This document shows, in pieces, positions 59,385 through 64,000 of a stretch of DNA of 64,000 nt. The stretch lies in contig CM043961.1 in assembly GCA_014529385.2 (NCBI GenBank), forward strand, positions 18,582,478 to 18,646,477. The letters run 5' to 3'. Both the position numbers and the translations under genes were made by a program. The notes below the pieces were generated by a model that saw nothing but the letters and a program-made list of their open reading frames with translations, searched no databases and was not told the DNA's origin. The stretch comes from Adiantum capillus-veneris (Eukaryota; Streptophyta; Polypodiopsida; Polypodiales; Pteridaceae). Numbering within the stretch: position 1 is the first letter of the stretch; each line of letters begins with the position of its first letter.

Positions 59385-59822
59385 GCTTCAAATGGCCTTA
59401 GGAGTTTCCATTTGGCTTAATATTGTCGGCTTAAGAGTACGGCTTAGGTTTATGGCTTAAGATGTTCGGCTTAGGATTATGGCTTAGATGAATGAGAAGA
59501 AGAGAGAATTTGAATGCATCAAGGACTTGGAATAAGCGGATTCTCAACTTTGGTTAAAGAAAGCTCAGGATTATAATGGTTATTGGACGGCTTAATTTCC
59601 GATTCGAATGGGCTTAGGCGGCTTAGATTAGGATTAGATAAGATTAGAACGAACTATGGAAGCTTGGGTTTAGAGCTTAAGGACTCTGGCTCTCTTCTCG
59701 GGAGAGAGGAGAAGGAATGAAATGAGAGTCGATCAAGGAGGTTTGGCTTAAGCGGATTATGGAAGCTTGGGGTTATGAAGGAAGATTAGGATTATCAAAG
59801 AAGATTAGGATTAGGATTAGAA
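59385..59822. repeat. Cryptically repetitive GGCTTAGG/GGATTAG region
   Basis: The words GGCTTA, CTTAGG and GGATTAG recur more than twenty times in irregular spacing, ending in a short GGATTA run (about 59788-59820). It looks like slippage-derived simple sequence. It is not the plant telomere repeat TTTAGGG. Confidence 0.6.
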
Positions 59823-60395
59823 TTACTCTGGAGCCTCCCGACAGCAGCCCTGCTTGGACCTATGACATCTGTATCATTAATCAGCTCTTTGGCAAAACCT
59901 GTACCAGTATCACCAATCACCTCTATCGTAGAATCTGTACCAGAAAAATTTTGCTCTAATTCTTGTTCAGTAGCAAAAGTATCAGCTGTGCCTGAATCTT
60001 TCCGCATGTCTACATGAATACGATTGCACTCATTCACTTGCACATCTTCCTGAGCTTTAGCCAATTCATTATCTTGATCCCATTATTTGTTTTCTTCCTG
60101 TACTATAGGTATGTGTTCTTTGAAAAATTTACCCTGTGTAGTTTGAGGTTGTAGAGACTCACCCTCAAGGACTTCTACTTTATGCACAACATCTACAAAA
60201 CCCAACTTTGCATACACAGCTTCAACTATGTCTTCATCATTAGCCTGCAAAAAAGTAGCATCCTACACAATAAACTCATCAATCACAGCTTCTAACTTTG
60301 ATCGTATTTGTCCTCGAATATCTGCGTAATCTGGTAGACTTGAACTCTGTTCTTGATAGCATTCATACTGCTCATAACGTACTTGCACAAAGATA
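59795..60395 (-). pseudogene. Unrecognised broken ORF
   Basis: A single minus-strand frame from about 60395 to TAA near 59795, interrupted by TAG (about 60258) and TAA (about 60083). The predicted residues are acidic and polar (LPDYADIRGQIRSKLEAVID, NDEDIVEAVYAKLGFVDVV, ELEQNFSGTD). No known domain. It sits back to back with E9, so it may belong to another element; a decayed host exon is possible. Confidence 0.35.
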
Positions 60396-61475
60396 CAAGC
60401 TCAAGCTGAGGCTAAAGAGCGACAGCAACGTATTAGACGGCAACGAGAGGCCAACCTTGGAGTTACACATGCATTTCATGTTGAAACAGAGGATAATTGG
60501 TTGGACTTTGATACACCTCTATGATACCCTATTGAGTTAAATAGAGCCTATCAAAAAGTTCTTTATAACGCGTATTGGACACGGGTGCTAAATATAATCT
60601 GCTATCATATGGAGTGTGGTTCAGTTAGGAAAGCCATCTCTAGCTGACAGTATTATCCAAGTCAAGGATATCAACAAGAAAAAAAATACAGTTTTTGGAA
60701 TCTGGAACACTTCTGTCAATTATGACAACCGGGTTGTAGCTCAAGACTATTTGGTCATGCCTATTGGAACTATAAAAGGCAATATAAACCTAGGATGCAC
60801 GTGGATGATAGCGACTATATGCACTATTGATTGGGGGACTGGGAGTGTCACAACACAAAAACCAACTCTTAGCCCTGCCGCTCAAGTGATAGTCCCTGAG
60901 CTTTTGCCTCTCGAGAAAATACAACCCAAAACAGTGCATGTCCAAGAGGTTGAACCATCTGTAACTATAGCCCAACCCTTTAGAGCTTCAACTTTTGTAG
61001 TTGAAAAAAAAATGAGACACACAAGACCCATTGCAATATAACTAAGAAAACATACAAACGAGTCCCTAAAGCTTCTTTATATAGCGACCATTTTTTATGC
61101 TAAAAAACAGAAGCCTTGTAAGAGACGCCCCACTCGCTCCAAGAAAGGTAAGAAAATATGGTGTTGGATTCCTAAACAACTATTGGAATCCCAAGGCGAC
61201 TATGAGGGGAATGATCAAATCTAGGTGCCTAAATGTAAATTGTGTTCTTACCTGCCACCTATAGACCCATGTGAGTCAAATCCGGTAACGATAAAATCAA
61301 TTGAAGATCGCGGGGAGGGAAAGATCACAGAATATTACATTAGGGGGTTCACCGTTCAGTACCCCCTATATAACGTGCGTTTGTGTGGCATTAAAAAAAA
61401 CCCTCTTTTAACATTGATAGCCGACTTTCAAAAGCCTCGGCCGTGGGAACTAGCCCCAAGAGGGGGGAGCATTAA
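60396..61475 (+). pseudogene. E9: fragment of an E1/E4-type element (PR2 and W-x-P-K tail)
   Basis: Three frames. First a basic stretch (QAEAKERQQRIRRQRE), like the one after the E1 integrase, and VLDTGAKYN with a retropepsin DTGA at 60578-60589, aligning with VDSGAHYN of E1 PR2. Then 60616-61041 holds the second half (DYLVMPIG, INLGCTWM, IDWGTG). Then come tail motifs: NITKKTYKRVPK (61041-61075), WCWIPK (61160-61177) and I-stop-VPK (61214-61237, Trp codon now TAG), and KLCSYLPPIDPCESNPV, which matches the E4 tail. It ends at a G-rich tract near 61460-61472. Confidence 0.72.
61460..61472 (+). other. Polypurine-like tract after E9 tail
   Basis: AAGAGGGGGGAG shortly after the tail frame, in the position expected of a polypurine tract; the following bases (CATTAATATG) do not give a clear LTR start. 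Confidence 0.45.
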
Positions 61476-63021
<1,546 letters not shown>

Positions 63022-63248
63022 GTGCGCTCTGTTGTTGTCATTCAAATCACTGATGTCCGCGTCCTAGCCTCTCAAAGCTAGGTGGTGCCCCTTGTTCACT
63101 CCCCGTGACAAGTTTTGCGTGCACAGGTCTGGCGTAGAGGCCGCTGGGGTCTGTTTTGCACTTTTGATTGTCATTTGGTGGCCCCACTAAGGAGGGCTTC
63201 TCAAAATCCTTCAATTTGCAACGCTGAAAATGATGCACGTCGTCAACC

Positions 63249-63365
63249 ATGGACGAGTGGCTGTGGGAATTTTCCAATTGGAGAATAGAGGAGGAAGAAA
63301 TTGAAGAAGCACTAAGAGCTTTCATCGAAGTGCTGCTGCTGGAATACACCATCGTCAACATCTAG
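63249..63365 (+). CDS. Short hypothetical ORF (38 aa)
   Basis: ATG at 63249, very acidic and helical (MDEWLWEFSNWRIEEEEIEE...), TAG at 63363-63365. Too short to classify. It lies between the CT-rich leader-like region and the zinc-knuckle segment, so it could be a leader ORF of a retroelement, or chance. Confidence 0.25.
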   Translation: MDEWLWEFSNWRIEEEEIEEALRAFIEVLLLEYTIVNI

Positions 63366-63416
63366 GAAGTAAGTTCTCCATCTCACGTCTCTCATTCTAA
63401 CGGTGAATCAAGAGCC

Positions 63417-63485
63417 ACACGAGGGAGGGTAGCAGGCTGCTCTCATTGTCGTCACCCATCGCACTCTATCAATGAGTGCTATTAA
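63417..63485 (+). pseudogene. Gag-like CCHC zinc knuckle
   Basis: The frame reads GRVAGCSHCRHPSHSINECY, with C-x2-C-x4-H-x4-C spacing exactly as in retroviral-type nucleocapsid knuckles, followed by a stop. It suggests a decayed + strand gag near the window edge. Confidence 0.5.
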
Positions 63486-63620
63486 TGGAAGTAAAGGAGA
63501 AGCGGAATCCTCTACATTGACGTCCACCGCCAAGAAATCATCCATATTAAGGAAGGAAAGATGTTATTAAAGCCTCTCTTCCCTAAGGAATCAAAATAGA
63601 AGTGTAGCCTCTGCTCCTAA

Positions 63621-64000
63621 GTGGCCAAAAGGGGTTGCTCGTACCAAGGGAAAAGGAGGGCTAGGCCAATCTTAAATCACATGGACCCCAAGGAAGAAGA
63701 AACACCTGGCCACGTGAGTGCTTTGAGTTTGTCTCTGGAAAGCAGAATCGTACCTAGGCTGCCAGAAAGAAGGTCATCCAAAGTAAAGTGGCGGAAGATC
63801 GCCTATCGATTCGCGACGCGCATGCGAGTGCTGCCAGTTCACTTTGACAACCCCAAAGCGGAGGTGATAAGGAGGTTCCCATGCCCTAGAGAGGAGTGGT
63901 TTGGCTATTGTCCTTGTTGTTTTGGAAGGCGGGTAGAGGGCCTTTCTCCTCTCCTCGTACAACTCATCCTGAAGAAATTGTCTACCACGGGTGAAACCCA
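63621..64000 (+). CDS. Unrecognised basic ORF, open at window edge
   Basis: Frame open from 63621 to the last base; the first ATG is at 63681 (MDPKEEETPGHVSALSLSLE). It is rich in Arg/Lys (RLPERRSSKVKWRKIAYRF) and has a CPCC motif (GYCPCCFGRR). No domain is recognised. Following a zinc-knuckle segment it may be part of a retroelement Gag or linker; the end is outside the window. Confidence 0.35.
   Translation, partial: MAKRGCSYQGKRRARPILNHMDPKEEETPGHVSALSLSLESRIVPRLPERRSSKVKWRKIAYRFATRMRVLPVHFDNPKAEVIRRFPCPREEWFGYCPCCFGRRVEGLSPLLVQLILKKLSTTGET

Noticed and set aside
59788-59820. GGATTAG run as an interstitial telomere
   Set aside because: Plant telomeres are TTTAGGG; the region is a drifting mix of GGCTTAGG and GGATTAG words.

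Overview
The window looks like nuclear DNA from a land plant with a large, repeat-rich genome. Every recognisable coding domain but one belongs to a transposable element: plant-type Ty3/gypsy and Ty1/copia retrotransposons, a hAT transposase and CACTA-type termini. Primer-binding sites match plant initiator Met-tRNA and Asp-tRNA, and long (CT)n/(GT)n microsatellites are common. The only host-gene-like sequence is a short broken PPR fragment (49739-49969). I cannot name the species; there are no rRNA or tRNA genes and no intact cellular gene.

Layout. 1-6.2 kb: 3' part of a + strand gypsy element (E1) with two in-frame stops, a duplicated integrase zinc domain, a second retropepsin-like domain after the integrase, and a C-terminal W-x-P-K repeat tail. 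6.2-10 kb: non-coding sequence with four evenly spaced hairpins, an unrecognised broken ORF, and a polypurine tract plus LTR (E8). 10.3-11.1 kb: LTR fragment of the E4 family and unassigned GC-rich DNA. 11.1-20.9 kb: chromovirus fragment E7 (+) split by a very young chromovirus E2 (-, 11551-20458, 1592-bp LTRs with about three differences). 20.9-49.7 kb: a copia element (+) cut open twice. The first insertion is chromovirus E3 (-, 22398-40283), whose own 5' LTR holds E4 (-, 30335-39268). The second is E5 (-, 40438-49165), with a single uninterrupted 1802-codon Gag-Pol frame. 49.7-52.8 kb: PPR fragment, (GA)n, hAT remnant and a CACTA-like terminus. 52.8-58.1 kb: decayed chromovirus E6 (-), cut at a CACTA-type end. 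58.1-64 kb: CACTA subterminal repeats, unassigned DNA, a tail fragment related to E1/E4 (E9), and CT-rich promoter-like DNA leading to a gag-like zinc knuckle and a frame open at the window edge.

How the pieces relate. Three families dominate. (1) Chromoviruses E2, E3, E6 and E7: initiator Met-tRNA primer site, serine/arginine-rich Gag, DPGS protease and a C-terminal chromodomain. E2 and E3 share three premature stops, so a pol-defective lineage has probably kept spreading with proteins supplied in trans. (2) E1, E4 and E9 share a protease N-terminus and a W-x-P-K tail. E4 has LTRs, an Asp-tRNA primer site, a polypurine tract and a target duplication but no RT, RNase H or integrase, so it is non-autonomous. 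(3) E5 is a dual-RNase H (Tat/Ogre-like) element in which the ordinary RNase H has lost catalytic residues and the extra one keeps them; it is the only candidate for autonomous activity. Insertion order can be read from the nesting: copia, then E3, then E4 inside E3; E5 later into copia; E2 very recently into E7.
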